From the NCBI GenBank assembly GCA_011089965.1, contig JAANAU010000002.1, positions 104,682 to 168,681 of the forward strand: 64,000 nucleotides of DNA, read 5' to 3'. This document shows positions 17,265 to 27,193 of the stretch, piece after piece. A model generated the notes under the pieces. The model was not told the origin of the DNA. It made no database searches and saw nothing but the letters and a program-made list of their open reading frames with translations. Position numbers and translations under genes: made by a program. This DNA is from Magnetococcales bacterium. Lineage in GTDB: Bacteria; Pseudomonadota; Magnetococcia; Magnetococcales; Magnetaquicoccaceae. Each line of letters starts with the position of its first letter. The first letter of the stretch is position 1.

Positions 17265-18640
17265 CGCTCCACCCGCCGGTCGCTGGTGGTCTGGGTCGCA
17301 TCATTGAGATCAAACGGGATGAACTCCCAGGAGTGGGAGGGTGCGGAAACCGGAGAAGAGGTTGGCTTGGGTTCTTTGGGCACAAACAGCTCCTCAACCA
17401 CCTGCTCGAAATCGAAAGGCACAACCTCGATCTCCTCTGGCTGAGGTGCGGCACTCTCCTGACTGGCCGCTGTTGGCAAAGCGTCGGCCCACTCCTCGGC
17501 AGCCTGCGTAAAGGCCCAGAAATCCGGAGAAACATCCTCGACCCTCGCAGGGGTTGCCGGGGCTACAGGGGGTGAGGTCAGCTCCTCTGTCAGCCAGCCT
17601 CCCTGCCCCTCTTCCGGGTCTGAAAAGGCCCGGAACTCAGACAATTCCGACTCGGTTTCCAGGGACAATTCGGCAAAGTCAGACTCGGAGAGTTCAACGT
17701 GGTCGCGTTGTGGTGATGCAGGCGCAGGCGCAGGCTCAGGTTCAGGTTCAGATGCAGGTTCAGGTTCAGGTTCAGGTGCCACGGGTGGCACAGCAGCCAT
17801 CTCACCGATTGGGTCAGGCATGAATCCCGGTACAGGCTCCGGCGCATCCGGCACCACAAACGCGGCCAATACGGGGGCTGCGGTTGGCTCGGGCACAGGC
17901 AGGGTCTCAACCTCTGGCTCACGCTCTTCAGGCAAGGTGACCACCGGTTCACGCCGTTCAGGCCGTGCAACCACCTCATCCTCTTCGGAACCATCCTCTT
18001 CCGGGCGACCACGGCGCGCCCAGCGCAGCAGCATCAGCACCAAAAGCGCACACCCACCCGCCACTGCCGCCAGCATCTCTCTGGAGAGTCCCGCCACCCA
18101 CACGCGGCCACGCTCCCACACACCTGCAATGGGCTGAACACGCCCCGGCTCCACCACGCTCTGCAACGGGGTGTTGACCGCATCCGCCACTCCGCTTTGC
18201 ACCGGAAAGACCGGGTTGTGGCCCGTGGTGGGAAAGGCATCCAATACCACGGCATAATTGCGGACAAAAGTGGTATCGGAACGTTTGATGCGTACCAGAA
18301 GATTAAAAAACGGCTCGGTTTCCAGGCGCGTACCGGTGATCTGGATCCGGCCCGCACGCCCGGCTCCTCCAGGTGTGGCGGATGATGGATTTTCCACCAG
18401 GCGGGCGCTCAGACGGGTACGCGTCTCGCCCCCCTGGGAAAAATCGGAGTTCAACCCCACCAGCACCTCTACCTGCGGCTCGGCCTCGCCCGGCTCCAGG
18501 GTATAGGGAATCTCGGCAGAAAAGGGGGCGTTCAGAACGCTGTGCACCTGCAAAGGACCGGTCATGGTCAAGGCATGCACCGGACCGGTCATGGCCCAAC
18601 AGGTCAACCCCAGCACAGCGATCCGCAAGCAACGCGCCAC
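17261..18640 (-). CDS. FimV-like peptidoglycan/polarity protein
   Basis: 459 residues. A signal peptide ending PVHA is followed by the FimV N-terminal domain (GPLQVHSVLNAPFSAEIPY ... VGLNSDFS..G.TRTRL ... IQITGTRLETEPFFNLLVRI ... RNYAVVLDAFP). A membrane helix lies near 185-205, followed by a long acidic Pro/Glu-rich cytoplasmic tail. FimV proteins organise type IV pili and polar complexes. The C-terminal TPR/FimV motif is not evident. GGAGG lies before the GTG start. It is downstream of asd, as in Pseudomonas, which supports the assignment. Confidence 0.78.
   Translation of the reverse strand: MARCLRIAVLGLTCWAMTGPVHALTMTGPLQVHSVLNAPFSAEIPYTLEPGEAEPQVEVLVGLNSDFSQGGETRTRLSARLVENPSSATPGGAGRAGRIQITGTRLETEPFFNLLVRIKRSDTTFVRNYAVVLDAFPTTGHNPVFPVQSGVADAVNTPLQSVVEPGRVQPIAGVWERGRVWVAGLSREMLAAVAGGCALLVLMLLRWARRGRPEEDGSEEDEVVARPERREPVVTLPEEREPEVETLPVPEPTAAPVLAAFVVPDAPEPVPGFMPDPIGEMAAVPPVAPEPEPEPASEPEPEPAPAPASPQRDHVELSESDFAELSLETESELSEFRAFSDPEEGQGGWLTEELTSPPVAPATPARVEDVSPDFWAFTQAAEEWADALPTAASQESAAPQPEEIEVVPFDFEQVVEELFVPKEPKPTSSPVSAPSHSWEFIPFDLNDATQTTSDRRVER
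17718..17778. repeat. Hexanucleotide-type tandem repeat inside the fimV-like gene
   Basis: Repeated CAGGTT/CAGGCG units encode alternating Pro-Glu/Pro-Ala in the cytoplasmic tail. Multiples of six keep the frame, so slippage would change tail length only. Confidence 0.75.
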
Positions 18641-18669
18641 GCCTCCCCCTCCGTTATGTCAATACATGC

Positions 18670-19689
18670 TCAGGACAGATGATCACGAATCAACACTTCC
18701 GCGATCTGCACGGCATTGAGTGCCGCCCCTTTGCGCAGGTTGTCCGAAACCACCCACATCTGCAACCCATGCTCCACCGTAAAATCACGCCGAATGCGCG
18801 AGACAAAGGTGGCATCGCGACCCGCAGCCTCCCGGGGCGTGATATAGGTCAGCGTGGCCGGATCATCAACCACCTCCACACCCGGCGCACGCGCCAGGAT
18901 GGCCCGGGCCTCTTCCGGAGAGAGGGGACGTTCGGTCTCAATGGTCACGGATTCGGAATGGGCATTGAAGACCGGCACCCGCACGGTCGTGGCCGTGACC
19001 TTGATGTTGGGATCCAGGATCTTGTGGGTCTCATTGACCATCTTCATCTCTTCCTTGGTATAGCCATTTTCCAGGAAAGAGTCGATCTGCGGGATCAGGT
19101 TGAAGGCAATCGGCTTGGTGAACTTTTTCGGCGGGATATCGCGACCTGGCAGATAAAAGGCGCGAGTCTGTTCCAGCAACTCATCCATGGCCGCCTTGCC
19201 AGCCCCGGAGACCGACTGATAGGTCGAAACCACCACCCGTTTGATGGTGGCCGCATCGTGAATCGGCTTCAGGGCGACCACCATCTGGATGGTCGAACAG
19301 TTGGGATTGGAGATGATCCCTTTTTTCTTGTAGTCGGCAATGGCATGAGCATTGACCTCCGGGACCACAAGCGGAATATCCGGATCCATGCGAAAATAGG
19401 AGGTATTGTCCACCACCACGCAACCCGCCGCTGCCGCCCTTGGGGCATGCACAGCCGAAACCGATCCACCCGGCGAGAACAGACCCACCTGCACCCCGGT
19501 GAAATCAAAGGTGGCCAGATCCTTGACCACCAACTCCTGACCGCGAAACTCAACGCGGCTGCCTGCACTCCGCTCCGATGCGAGCAGATGCAGTTCTCCC
19601 ACCGGAAAATTCCGCTCCTCCAGAATGGAGAGCATCTCTCGACCCACATTGCCGGTAGCCCCGGCGATGGCAACATTGAATACGCCCAT
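18670..19689 (-). CDS. asd: Aspartate-semialdehyde dehydrogenase
   Basis: 339 residues from ATG 19689. The NADP-binding motif is VAIAGATGNVGREML, the catalytic cysteine is in SNPNCSTIQ near residue 130, and the substrate region is TYQSVSGAGKAAMDEL. It makes aspartate semialdehyde for lysine, threonine, methionine and diaminopimelate synthesis. It lies between leuB and the fimV-like gene on the same strand. An ATG at 19701 is a second possible start. Confidence 0.96.
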   Translation of the reverse strand: MGVFNVAIAGATGNVGREMLSILEERNFPVGELHLLASERSAGSRVEFRGQELVVKDLATFDFTGVQVGLFSPGGSVSAVHAPRAAAAGCVVVDNTSYFRMDPDIPLVVPEVNAHAIADYKKKGIISNPNCSTIQMVVALKPIHDAATIKRVVVSTYQSVSGAGKAAMDELLEQTRAFYLPGRDIPPKKFTKPIAFNLIPQIDSFLENGYTKEEMKMVNETHKILDPNIKVTATTVRVPVFNAHSESVTIETERPLSPEEARAILARAPGVEVVDDPATLTYITPREAAGRDATFVSRIRRDFTVEHGLQMWVVSDNLRKGAALNAVQIAEVLIRDHLS

Positions 19690-19772
19690 GATCGATGACA
19701 TCCTGTCTTGAATAAATGTTGAACCGCAACTTTCCTGAAAAACCACCCATCCTGGACCGCCAGGATCACCAC

Positions 19773-20849
19773 TCAATCGTGCAACGCCGCCACCACCGCA
19801 TCCCCCATGGCGACCGTACCGATCCGGGTCATCCCCTCTTCCCAGATGTCGGCAGTACGCAACCCCTGATCCAATACCCGATGGACCGCCCGTTCGATCC
19901 GATCCGCCAGAGCAGGCAACTCCAGGGTATAACGAAACATCATGGCCACAGAGAGGATCATGGCCAACGGGTTGGCCACCCCTTGCCCGGCAATGTCCGG
20001 GGCCGAGCCATGAATCGGTTCATACAACGCGCTCTGCTCACCCAGCGAAGCCGAAGGCAGCATGCCGATGGAACCGGTCAACATGCTGGCCTCATCCGAA
20101 AGGATGTCGCCAAACATGTTGGTGGTCAGGATCACATCGAACTGACGGGGGTTGCGGATCAGTTGCATGGCCGCGTTGTCCACATACATATGGGAGAGCG
20201 CCACATCCGGATAGTCCGGGGCCATGGCGGTCACGGTCTTGCGCCACAACTCGGTACATTCGAGCACATTGGCCTTGTCCACGGAGCAGAGCCGTTTCTG
20301 GCGCTTGCGGGCGATCTCAAAGGCCCGACGGGCCACACGCTGGATCTCATCCGTGTAATAGACCAGGCTGTTCAACCCTTTCTGGCGTCCGTCCGGCAGG
20401 GTCTCGACCCCGCGCGGCTCTCCGAAATAGATCCCGGAAGAGAGTTCGCGCACCACCATGATGTCGATGCCCGAGACCACTTCGGCTTTCAAGGTTGAAG
20501 CATTGGCCAGTTGGGGAAAGACCTGGGCCGGACGCAGATTGCAATAGAGATCCAATGCCTTGCGAATCCCCAACAGCCCGCGTTCGGGCCGCACCGCATA
20601 GTCCAGAGACTCCCATTTGGTGCCACCCACCGCACCCAGCAGCACGGCGTCTGCGGCCTTGGCAGCCGTCACGGTCGGCTCGGGCAGAGGGGTTCCGGTC
20701 TGGTCATAGGCCGTACCGCCGATCAACCCTTCGTGCATTTCAAAGGAGACCAGGCCACGCCCCTGCATCCAATCCAACACCTTGACCGCTTCGGCCATGA
20801 TCTCTTGACCAATGCCATCACCTGGCAATAAATAGATGGTTTTCTTCAC
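19773..20849 (-). CDS. leuB: 3-isopropylmalate dehydrogenase
   Basis: 358 residues starting GTG ([17 protein letters not shown]), with GAGGAAG upstream at proper distance. An in-frame TTG at 20870 would overlap leuD. The NAD/Mg motif [31 protein letters not shown] and [12 protein letters not shown] are the LeuB signature. Third step of leucine synthesis. Clustered with leuC and leuD. Confidence 0.97.
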   Translation of the reverse strand: MKKTIYLLPGDGIGQEIMAEAVKVLDWMQGRGLVSFEMHEGLIGGTAYDQTGTPLPEPTVTAAKAADAVLLGAVGGTKWESLDYAVRPERGLLGIRKALDLYCNLRPAQVFPQLANASTLKAEVVSGIDIMVVRELSSGIYFGEPRGVETLPDGRQKGLNSLVYYTDEIQRVARRAFEIARKRQKRLCSVDKANVLECTELWRKTVTAMAPDYPDVALSHMYVDNAAMQLIRNPRQFDVILTTNMFGDILSDEASMLTGSIGMLPSASLGEQSALYEPIHGSAPDIAGQGVANPLAMILSVAMMFRYTLELPALADRIERAVHRVLDQGLRTADIWEEGMTRIGTVAMGDAVVAALHD

Positions 20850-20866
20850 CGATTTCTTCCTCGATC

Positions 20867-21508
20867 TCAAGCGGGAAACACCCAGGGAGCGGTCTGACGC
20901 CGTTGCGCCTCAAAGGCTTCGATGGCGGCCTGATGCTCCAATGTCAGGCCGATGTCATCCAGTCCATGGATGAGACAGTGCTTGCGGAACGGATCCACAG
21001 CAAACGGATGGATGGTGCCATCCGGTGTGATCACGCTCTGCTCCATAAGATCCACAGTCAGCTGATAACCGGCCCGTGCCGCCACCTCCAGAAACAGCCG
21101 GTCCACGATACCGGCATCCAGCACCACAGGCAGGATGCCATTTTTGAAACAGTTATTGAAAAAGATGTCGGCAAAGCCCGGGGCAATGATCACCCGGAAG
21201 CCATACCCCAGCAATGCCCAGGGGGCATGTTCACGACTGGAGCCGCAGCCGAAATTCTCCCGCGCCAGAAGGATCGTGGCCCCCTGGTATTGGGGCTGGT
21301 TAAGCACGAATTCCGGATTCAACGGGCGCTGATCGCAGGGCTGGCCCGGTTCGCCGCGATCCAGATAGCGCCACTCATCAAAGAGATTCGGCCCGAATCC
21401 GGTGCGACGGATGGATTTCAAGAATTGTTTCGGAATGATGGCATCGGTATCCACATTGGCCCGATCCAGGGGTGCCACCAGGGCGGTCAGACGGTTGAAA
21501 GGTTCCAT
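20867..21508 (-). CDS. leuD: 3-isopropylmalate dehydratase small subunit
   Basis: 213 residues. The motifs [14 protein letters not shown] and [15 protein letters not shown] are diagnostic of LeuD. It forms the isomerase with LeuC. The ATG at 21508 has AAAGGAAA upstream. It ends 17 nt before the leuB start. Confidence 0.97.
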   Translation of the reverse strand: MEPFNRLTALVAPLDRANVDTDAIIPKQFLKSIRRTGFGPNLFDEWRYLDRGEPGQPCDQRPLNPEFVLNQPQYQGATILLARENFGCGSSREHAPWALLGYGFRVIIAPGFADIFFNNCFKNGILPVVLDAGIVDRLFLEVAARAGYQLTVDLMEQSVITPDGTIHPFAVDPFRKHCLIHGLDDIGLTLEHQAAIEAFEAQRRQTAPWVFPA

Positions 21509-21543
21509 GTTCGCCGATTTCCTTTGATCTCGATAGTCTGCAA

Positions 21544-22962
21544 TCAGCCGTTCGCCCAGGGAGAGGTACGGATGTCCACAAAATGACCGGCAATGGCGGC
21601 TGCCGCTGCCATGGCCGGACTCACCAGATGGGTGCGACCGCCTGGCCCCTGGCGCCCCTCGAAATTGCGGTTGGAGGTGGATGCGCACCGTTCACCGGGT
21701 TGCAGGATGTCATCGTTCATGGCCAGGCACATGGAACAGCCCGGTGCCCGCCACTCGAAACCCGCATCCAGGAAGATCCGGTCCAGCCCTTCGGCCTCGG
21801 CCTGCTGACGCACCAGGCCGGTTCCCGGGACCACCATGGCCAGCTTCACGCTTGCGGCCTTGCGCCGCCCTTGCACCAAAGCAGCCGCTGCCCGCAGATC
21901 CTCGATGCGGCCATTGGTGCAGGAACCGATAAAGATCTTGTCCACGGCAATGGCGGTCAAAGGGGTTCCAGGGGTCAGTCCCATGTAGGCCAGCGCCTTT
22001 TCAATGGAGCTGCGCCGCACGGCATTGCTCTCTTGTGCCGGGTCTGGAATCTGGCCGGTCACAGGCAGGGTCATCTCCGGAGAGGTGCCCCAGGTGACCT
22101 GAGGGGCGATGTCGGCAGCGGCAAAGGTCAACTCGCGATCAAAGCGGGCGCCCGGATCCGAGTGGAGTTCCTGCCAGGCGACCACGGCCTGGTCCCAGTT
22201 TGCCCCTTGAGGTGCCATGGGACGATCCTTGAGATAGGCGATGGTCTGATCATCGACCGCCACCATGCCTGCCCTGGCTCCGGCTTCGATGGCCATGTTG
22301 CACAGGGTCATGCGACCTTCCATGGTGAGGGCGCGGATGGCGGAACCGGCAAACTCGATGACAAATCCCGTGCCGCCAGCAGTCCCGATGGCACCGATGA
22401 TGAAAAGGATCACATCCTTGGCTGTCGTTCCGGCGGGCAGTTCCCCGTCCACGGTGATGCGCATGGTGCGCGGCTCTTTTTGCGGCAGGGTCTGGGTGGC
22501 CAGCACATGTTCCACTTCGGAAGTGCCGATCCCGAAGGCCAGGGCACCAAAAGCGCCATGGGTGGCGGTATGGGAATCGCCGCACACCACGATGCAACCA
22601 GGCAGAGTGATCCCTTGTTCCGGGGCCATGACATGCACCACCCCCTGACGGGGATCGCCCAGACCAAACTCGGTGATTCCGAACTCGGTGCAGTTGGCAT
22701 CCAGGGTCTCCACCTGCAAACGGGAGATGGGATCGCGAATCCCCAACTCCAGATCCCGCGTCGGTACATTGTGATCCGGCACGGCAAAGGTCTGACCAGG
22801 ACGAAAGACCCGACGCCCGGCCAGCCGCAACCCCTCGAACGCCTGGGGACTGGTCACCTCATGGACCAGATGACGATCCACATACAACAGGCAGGTGCCG
22901 TCCGGCTCGGAACGGATCACATGGGCATTCCAGATCTTGTGAAACAGGGTTTGCGGTGACAT
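21544..22962 (-). CDS. leuC: 3-isopropylmalate dehydratase large subunit
   Basis: 472 residues. The aconitase-family 4Fe-4S cysteines are in FIGSCTNGR and GCSMCLAMN, and [20 protein letters not shown] is present. The ATG at 22962 has GGAG 8 nt upstream. It is the first gene of the leuC-leuD-leuB-asd-fimV-like-ecfT-like run. The 195-bp gap to rimO upstream carries the presumed leu promoter, with an AT-rich patch near 23080-23100. Confidence 0.97.
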   Translation of the reverse strand: MSPQTLFHKIWNAHVIRSEPDGTCLLYVDRHLVHEVTSPQAFEGLRLAGRRVFRPGQTFAVPDHNVPTRDLELGIRDPISRLQVETLDANCTEFGITEFGLGDPRQGVVHVMAPEQGITLPGCIVVCGDSHTATHGAFGALAFGIGTSEVEHVLATQTLPQKEPRTMRITVDGELPAGTTAKDVILFIIGAIGTAGGTGFVIEFAGSAIRALTMEGRMTLCNMAIEAGARAGMVAVDDQTIAYLKDRPMAPQGANWDQAVVAWQELHSDPGARFDRELTFAAADIAPQVTWGTSPEMTLPVTGQIPDPAQESNAVRRSSIEKALAYMGLTPGTPLTAIAVDKIFIGSCTNGRIEDLRAAAALVQGRRKAASVKLAMVVPGTGLVRQQAEAEGLDRIFLDAGFEWRAPGCSMCLAMNDDILQPGERCASTSNRNFEGRQGPGGRTHLVSPAMAAAAAIAGHFVDIRTSPWANG

Positions 22963-23157
22963 CAAGGGATCTCCATCCAAGGATCAGGCCAGGGGCACAA
23001 TGGAAATCGACAGATTAGCGAACACCAGGCCGGACAACAAGGCATTTTGAGGGGCAACGCGCAGAATCGGCACCGGCCATATTATTAAAATGAACGGATT
23101 TCAGATACATGCCACCCCCATTTCACCAAATAACCCCATGCCACCGCCGAAACACGC

Positions 23158-24525
23158 CTACCGCACCGGCACCCCGGCCACCCGCGCCCGCAGGTCATAA
23201 TCGGTGGAGCCGGTGATCACCACCGGGACCAGAGACCCCACCCTGGCCGGGGGACGCCCTTCGAGACGGGTGATGCCATCCACCTCCAGGGCCTGACCCC
23301 GGGTGCGGCCTATGGCGCGTCCCTGCTCGATGCCATCGACCAGAACCAGGGCAGAACGCCCAACCTGGGCAGCGAGTTTTTCCCGGCTGATGGTCTGCTG
23401 CATCTCCATCAACATGGCCCGCCGCGCCTGGGCCACCTCTGCCGGGATCTTGTCCGGCAGATGATAGGCCGCGGCCTCGCGCTCGTCCGAATAGGCAAAA
23501 ATCCCGACATGATCAAAACGGGTCGCAGCCATGAACTGCTGCAACTGTGCAAACTCGGCATCGCTCTCCCCTGGAAATCCGACGATGAAAACCGACCGCA
23601 ACACCGCCTCCGGCATGCGTTGCCGAATGCGCCCGACCAGACGTTCCAGATCGTCCGGACGCTCGGCCCGCTGCATGCGCTTCAACACCTCCGCATGGGC
23701 ATGCTGCAAGGGGAGATCAAAATAGGGCAACACCTTGTCCGAGGCCGCCACATGATCCAACAATGAATCGGTGATCATGGTGGGATAGAGATACATCAAC
23801 CGGATCCAGCGCACCCCGGGGATCGGCTCCAGGCGGGCCAGAAGATCGACCAGACTCAGACGCGGGAGCAGATCGCGACCATACAGGGTGGTATCCTGGG
23901 AAACGATGATCAACTCCCGCACCCCACCCGCAGCCAAAGCTTCGGCCTCGGCCACGATCTCCTCCAGAGGTCGGGAGCGAAACGGCCCGCGCAATTGCGG
24001 GATGATACAAAAGGTACAAGGATTGTTGCACCCTTCGGCGATCTTCAGATAGGCGGTATGGGGAGGGGTTGTCAACAGACGCGGGGCCACCTCGGAACGG
24101 GTGGTGAAATCGGCTTCCGGCATGGGAGCAATGGGGATGGCCAGCCGCTCCAGAAGATGATCATGCCCGGTGGTCCCGGCCAACAGATCGATTTGCGGGA
24201 TCTCGGCCTGCAACTGCGCACCATACCGCTGCGCCAGACAACCGGCCACGATCAGCCGTTTGCCCGGATGGGCTGCCTTGAGTGCCGCCATCTCGGCAAT
24301 GGCCTGGCGTGATTCGGCCTCGGCATCGGCCTTGAATCCACAGGTGTTGACCACCAACAGATCGGCCTGGGCCGGATCCGTGGTCGGTTCGTAGCCCGCC
24401 TCCAGAAAACGTCCCAACAACCGTTCGGCATCGACCACGTTCTTGGGACATCCCAAGGCAATCAATCCCACCTGAGGAGCGCGTCTTTTTTTGAGCCGCT
24501 CTTTCCAGCCACTGCCCAACCCCAT
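23158..24525 (-). CDS. rimO: Ribosomal protein S12 methylthiotransferase RimO
   Basis: 455 residues with the three RimO parts: an N-terminal UPF0004 domain with cluster cysteines (LGCPKN, NTCGFKADAE, GCLAQRY), a radical-SAM CNNPCTFC motif near the middle, and a TRAM domain at the end. It adds a methylthio group to an aspartate of S12. Its ATG overlaps the yajQ stop by one base (TAATG). Confidence 0.95.
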   Translation of the reverse strand: MGLGSGWKERLKKRRAPQVGLIALGCPKNVVDAERLLGRFLEAGYEPTTDPAQADLLVVNTCGFKADAEAESRQAIAEMAALKAAHPGKRLIVAGCLAQRYGAQLQAEIPQIDLLAGTTGHDHLLERLAIPIAPMPEADFTTRSEVAPRLLTTPPHTAYLKIAEGCNNPCTFCIIPQLRGPFRSRPLEEIVAEAEALAAGGVRELIIVSQDTTLYGRDLLPRLSLVDLLARLEPIPGVRWIRLMYLYPTMITDSLLDHVAASDKVLPYFDLPLQHAHAEVLKRMQRAERPDDLERLVGRIRQRMPEAVLRSVFIVGFPGESDAEFAQLQQFMAATRFDHVGIFAYSDEREAAAYHLPDKIPAEVAQARRAMLMEMQQTISREKLAAQVGRSALVLVDGIEQGRAIGRTRGQALEVDGITRLEGRPPARVGSLVPVVITGSTDYDLRARVAGVPVR

Positions 24526-25010
24526 TACTCCCGAAAATTGGTGAACTGCAACGGCAACTCGTAGCCTGCCGCCTTGATGCTGGCAATCGCCTCCTGAAGA
24601 TCATCCCGTTTCTTGCCGGTCACCCGCACCTGATCCCCCTGAATGGCAGCCTGCACCTTGAGTTTGCTGGTCTTGATCCCGGCCACGATCTTTTTGGCCA
24701 ACTCCGCATCCACGCCCTGACGCACCGTGATCTGCTGGCGCTTCATCCCGCCAGAGGCCGCCTCCACCGTGCCATAATCCAACACCTTGATATCCACCTT
24801 GCGGCGCACCAGTTTCTCTTTCAGGACATCCAACACCTGACCCAGTTTGTAATCATCGTCGGCCAACACCTTGAGGACCGCCTCCTCGCGCTCCACCTTG
24901 CATTTGGAGCCACGAAAGTCATAGCGGGTGGCGATCTCCTTGGTCACCTGGTTGACCGCGTTGTCCACCTCCTGCAAATCCACTTCAGAGACCACATCAA
25001 AAGAGGGCAT
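24525..25010 (-). CDS. YajQ-family nucleotide-binding protein
   Basis: 161 residues with the family start [21 protein letters not shown], the motif [10 protein letters not shown], and a C-terminus [16 protein letters not shown]. Some YajQ members bind c-di-GMP or act as RNA or transcription co-regulators, which is relevant given the c-di-GMP genes at 30-36 kb. GGAG precedes the ATG. It sits in a lolA-yajQ-rimO run. Confidence 0.94.
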   Translation of the reverse strand: MPSFDVVSEVDLQEVDNAVNQVTKEIATRYDFRGSKCKVEREEAVLKVLADDDYKLGQVLDVLKEKLVRRKVDIKVLDYGTVEAASGGMKRQQITVRQGVDAELAKKIVAGIKTSKLKVQAAIQGDQVRVTGKKRDDLQEAIASIKAAGYELPLQFTNFRE

Positions 25011-25024
25011 GGCTTGTTCTCCCG

Positions 25025-25753
25025 TCACTTCTGTGCGTTCTTCTCGTTATGTTCAATGACATCCACCCCCTTGGGCACCTCGAACCGGAACCGCTCTGCC
25101 GACAGATCCCCATTGGCACGCCAACCGGTAAAGGTGATGCGGGAGCGGTGTTTCAGGGTGTCTTCCACTACAAAATCAAGAATTTCATCCTTCTTTGGAT
25201 GCAAGGTGATGGCGATCCAGCGGATGGATCCCTCGTGAATCGGTTTGAGGACCACTGCCGTACTGCCGGCAGTTGGACCCGGGATCACCTCCCAGGAAAA
25301 GATCTCTTCGAGCTTTTTGCCAGAAGTCAGAAATCCTGCCGGAGTCTTGTCCAGACGGGCTGCCGAAGAGCGGGTCACCTGCTTGAGATCCGGCTCATAA
25401 AACCAGACCGTACGCCCATCCGAAACAATCACCTGGGGATAAGGGGCAGTATAATCCCAACGGAACTTGCCCGGACGACTGGCGGCAAACCGACCCCGGC
25501 TCTCTTTGGGTTCCGGGGCATCGGCATCCAGGATGCGCTGTTCAAAACCGGCCTCCACACTCACCAGATGATCCATGAAGGCTTGCAGACGCCGCACCTC
25601 CAACGGGGGCTGCTGACCTCCGGAAGCCACAGGGGGAGCCGCTTCAACACCCGCAGCCACCCATCCCAACAGCAACACCAACCCCACTCCCAACCGTCGG
25701 CACACCTGAAACCGCTGCCGCCGCGCAGCCATCACATGATTGATCATTGGCAT
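25025..25753 (-). CDS. lolA: Outer-membrane lipoprotein carrier protein LolA
   Basis: 242 residues. The signal peptide ends near VEAAP. The LolA core is recognisable: [55 protein letters not shown] and a WI.ITLHPK C-terminal part. It carries lipoproteins across the periplasm. No clear ribosome site; start codons at 25753, 25747 and 25732 are all possible. Confidence 0.9.
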   Translation of the reverse strand: MPMINHVMAARRQRFQVCRRLGVGLVLLLGWVAAGVEAAPPVASGGQQPPLEVRRLQAFMDHLVSVEAGFEQRILDADAPEPKESRGRFAASRPGKFRWDYTAPYPQVIVSDGRTVWFYEPDLKQVTRSSAARLDKTPAGFLTSGKKLEEIFSWEVIPGPTAGSTAVVLKPIHEGSIRWIAITLHPKKDEILDFVVEDTLKHRSRITFTGWRANGDLSAERFRFEVPKGVDVIEHNEKNAQK

Positions 25754-25836
25754 GAATATCGCATAAGTTTGCTGTGGATAAGGAACGACATGGGATCGTC
25801 AACGCTTCAACACTTCCTTGGGTAGTCGCTGCGCAC

Positions 25837-26292
25837 ATGGATATGACCGCCTTTTCGGATACCCATACCAGCCTGGAGGTTCTGACCCGTTCGGAACCGG
25901 CACCTCCTGCAACCCTGACCCACCCGGATCTGGCCACACTCCTGTATGACCTGGGCTTGTGGCTCTTTCAGACCATGCCGGTCGAGGCGGTAGCTTACTG
26001 GAATCCGCGCCTGCGCAAAAGCCATTTACACATCCTGACCACCAGCACCGAACGTCCGACACTCGAAGCAGCGGTCCACAGACTGATGCAAGGCACTGTA
26101 CCGCGCATTCGTCACTGGCGTCAACAACAATGGTATTTTCATCTCTGGATGGGCACACCACTGGATGGCTGGGATCGGCTGCTGATCGTCGAAAAGAGCG
26201 GACAACTCTCTTCAGACGAGTGCAATCTGTTGATCCAGGAGGCAGCCCGCACCCTGCGCCACGGGTTGCGCCACATCTCTCATCCAGACTGA
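25837..26292 (+). CDS. Hypothetical protein
   Basis: About 151 residues from ATG 25837 (an in-frame GTG at 25774 exists). It is soluble, with no signal peptide or cysteine motif. The run LLYDLGLWLFQTMPVEAVAYWN and the W/H-rich middle look like a GAF-like or small sensor fold, but I cannot assign it. It is divergent from lolA and overlaps the convergent hypothetical gene by 13 nt. Confidence 0.55.
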   Translation: MDMTAFSDTHTSLEVLTRSEPAPPATLTHPDLATLLYDLGLWLFQTMPVEAVAYWNPRLRKSHLHILTTSTERPTLEAAVHRLMQGTVPRIRHWRQQQWYFHLWMGTPLDGWDRLLIVEKSGQLSSDECNLLIQEAARTLRHGLRHISHPD

Positions 26293-26837
26293 CCACTCAC
26301 CTGGGATCCAGAGGAACGCAACAACTCCCGCGCCTGCTGAAACACCTCCGAAGAATAGAAACCGGCCCTCCGCTCGGCCCGGATCTGTTCCACGAACCGA
26401 TCCATATCCCCGGGTGCAGCATGGAGGCTCGACAAGGCACCACCTGCCAACCGTCCGGGTGGCGAAAGCTCCACCCGACAGGCTGGCGCCTGCCAATGAC
26501 AACGCCGCTCCTCAAGACGATTCCAGCTCATGGACGGTTGCGGCAGGGGCATCTGCACCCGAACACCGGAACGATCATAATGACGGCTGGTTTGCACAAC
26601 CGCAACCGCAGCCGCCGGGGCATCGGCCACCGCCCCCCGCGTCCACAGCCGGGCCAACCATTGACCGCGCTGCGAAAAAGCCACCCGGAAGGCCTCCAAA
26701 GGCCAACGGCTCACCTGTCGCAGGTTCTGCGCCCCATCCTTGCCCTGGCCAACCGATGCCCCACTCTGCTCTGCCAGACGCTGCCACTGCTCTCCGAGCC
26801 ACAGCCACGAGGCACGCATCACCTCTTCCAGTGTCAT
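26280..26837 (-). CDS. Hypothetical protein
   Basis: About 185 residues, Arg/Gln/Trp-rich, no signal peptide and no recognised motif. The N-terminus (TLEEVMRASWLWLGEQWQRL) is helical and resembles short phasin-like helices only superficially. The opposite strand also has a long open frame here, so the strand choice rests on start position and amino-acid composition. Confidence 0.5.
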   Translation of the reverse strand: MTLEEVMRASWLWLGEQWQRLAEQSGASVGQGKDGAQNLRQVSRWPLEAFRVAFSQRGQWLARLWTRGAVADAPAAAVAVVQTSRHYDRSGVRVQMPLPQPSMSWNRLEERRCHWQAPACRVELSPPGRLAGGALSSLHAAPGDMDRFVEQIRAERRAGFYSSEVFQQARELLRSSGSQVSGQSG

Positions 26838-27193
26838 TCCCGCATGATTCCCGTGCTGATGGTCCGGTTTCTTCCGAACAGACCGCTCCCGAATGGGAGT
26901 TTGGTTTCAATAACGTTCAAACTCCAACGCGTCAAGTGTCGAAGTTTTTTTTTTCTGCCGACTCTTTCTCTCCATCCCAAGGATTTCAGGATTGACACCC
27001 AGCCCCTGATTCATTCATGCTGGACGTTCGTTAATATAAGCTGACCCACAGGGCGTGTGCAATGACTCGGCTGGCACACGAACGATAAACTTCAGAACAC
27101 AGGGCACCAGGACTCGTCAGCACGGTGCTTTTGTCGTAAGATGCATGATGCTTTCATCCATCCACCCGTGCCGCAAGGAGTGCGCAGATCATC
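26838..27193. other. 356-bp non-coding region
   Basis: No gene found. It contains a run of eleven T near 26944 and a 7-bp stem CGTGTGC/GCACACG with a 13-nt loop near 27053-27080. The promoter for the downstream MBL/FAD/CNB unit is presumably here. Confidence 0.4.

Noticed and set aside
17718-17778. CRISPR-like array
   Set aside because: The repeats are contiguous 6-bp coding units without spacers; no CRISPR array or cas gene was seen in the window.
26414-26995. 193-codon plus-strand frame
   Set aside because: It competes with the minus-strand hypothetical gene; its composition is Pro/Arg/His-rich as in shadow frames and no start signal is seen. The call is not certain.
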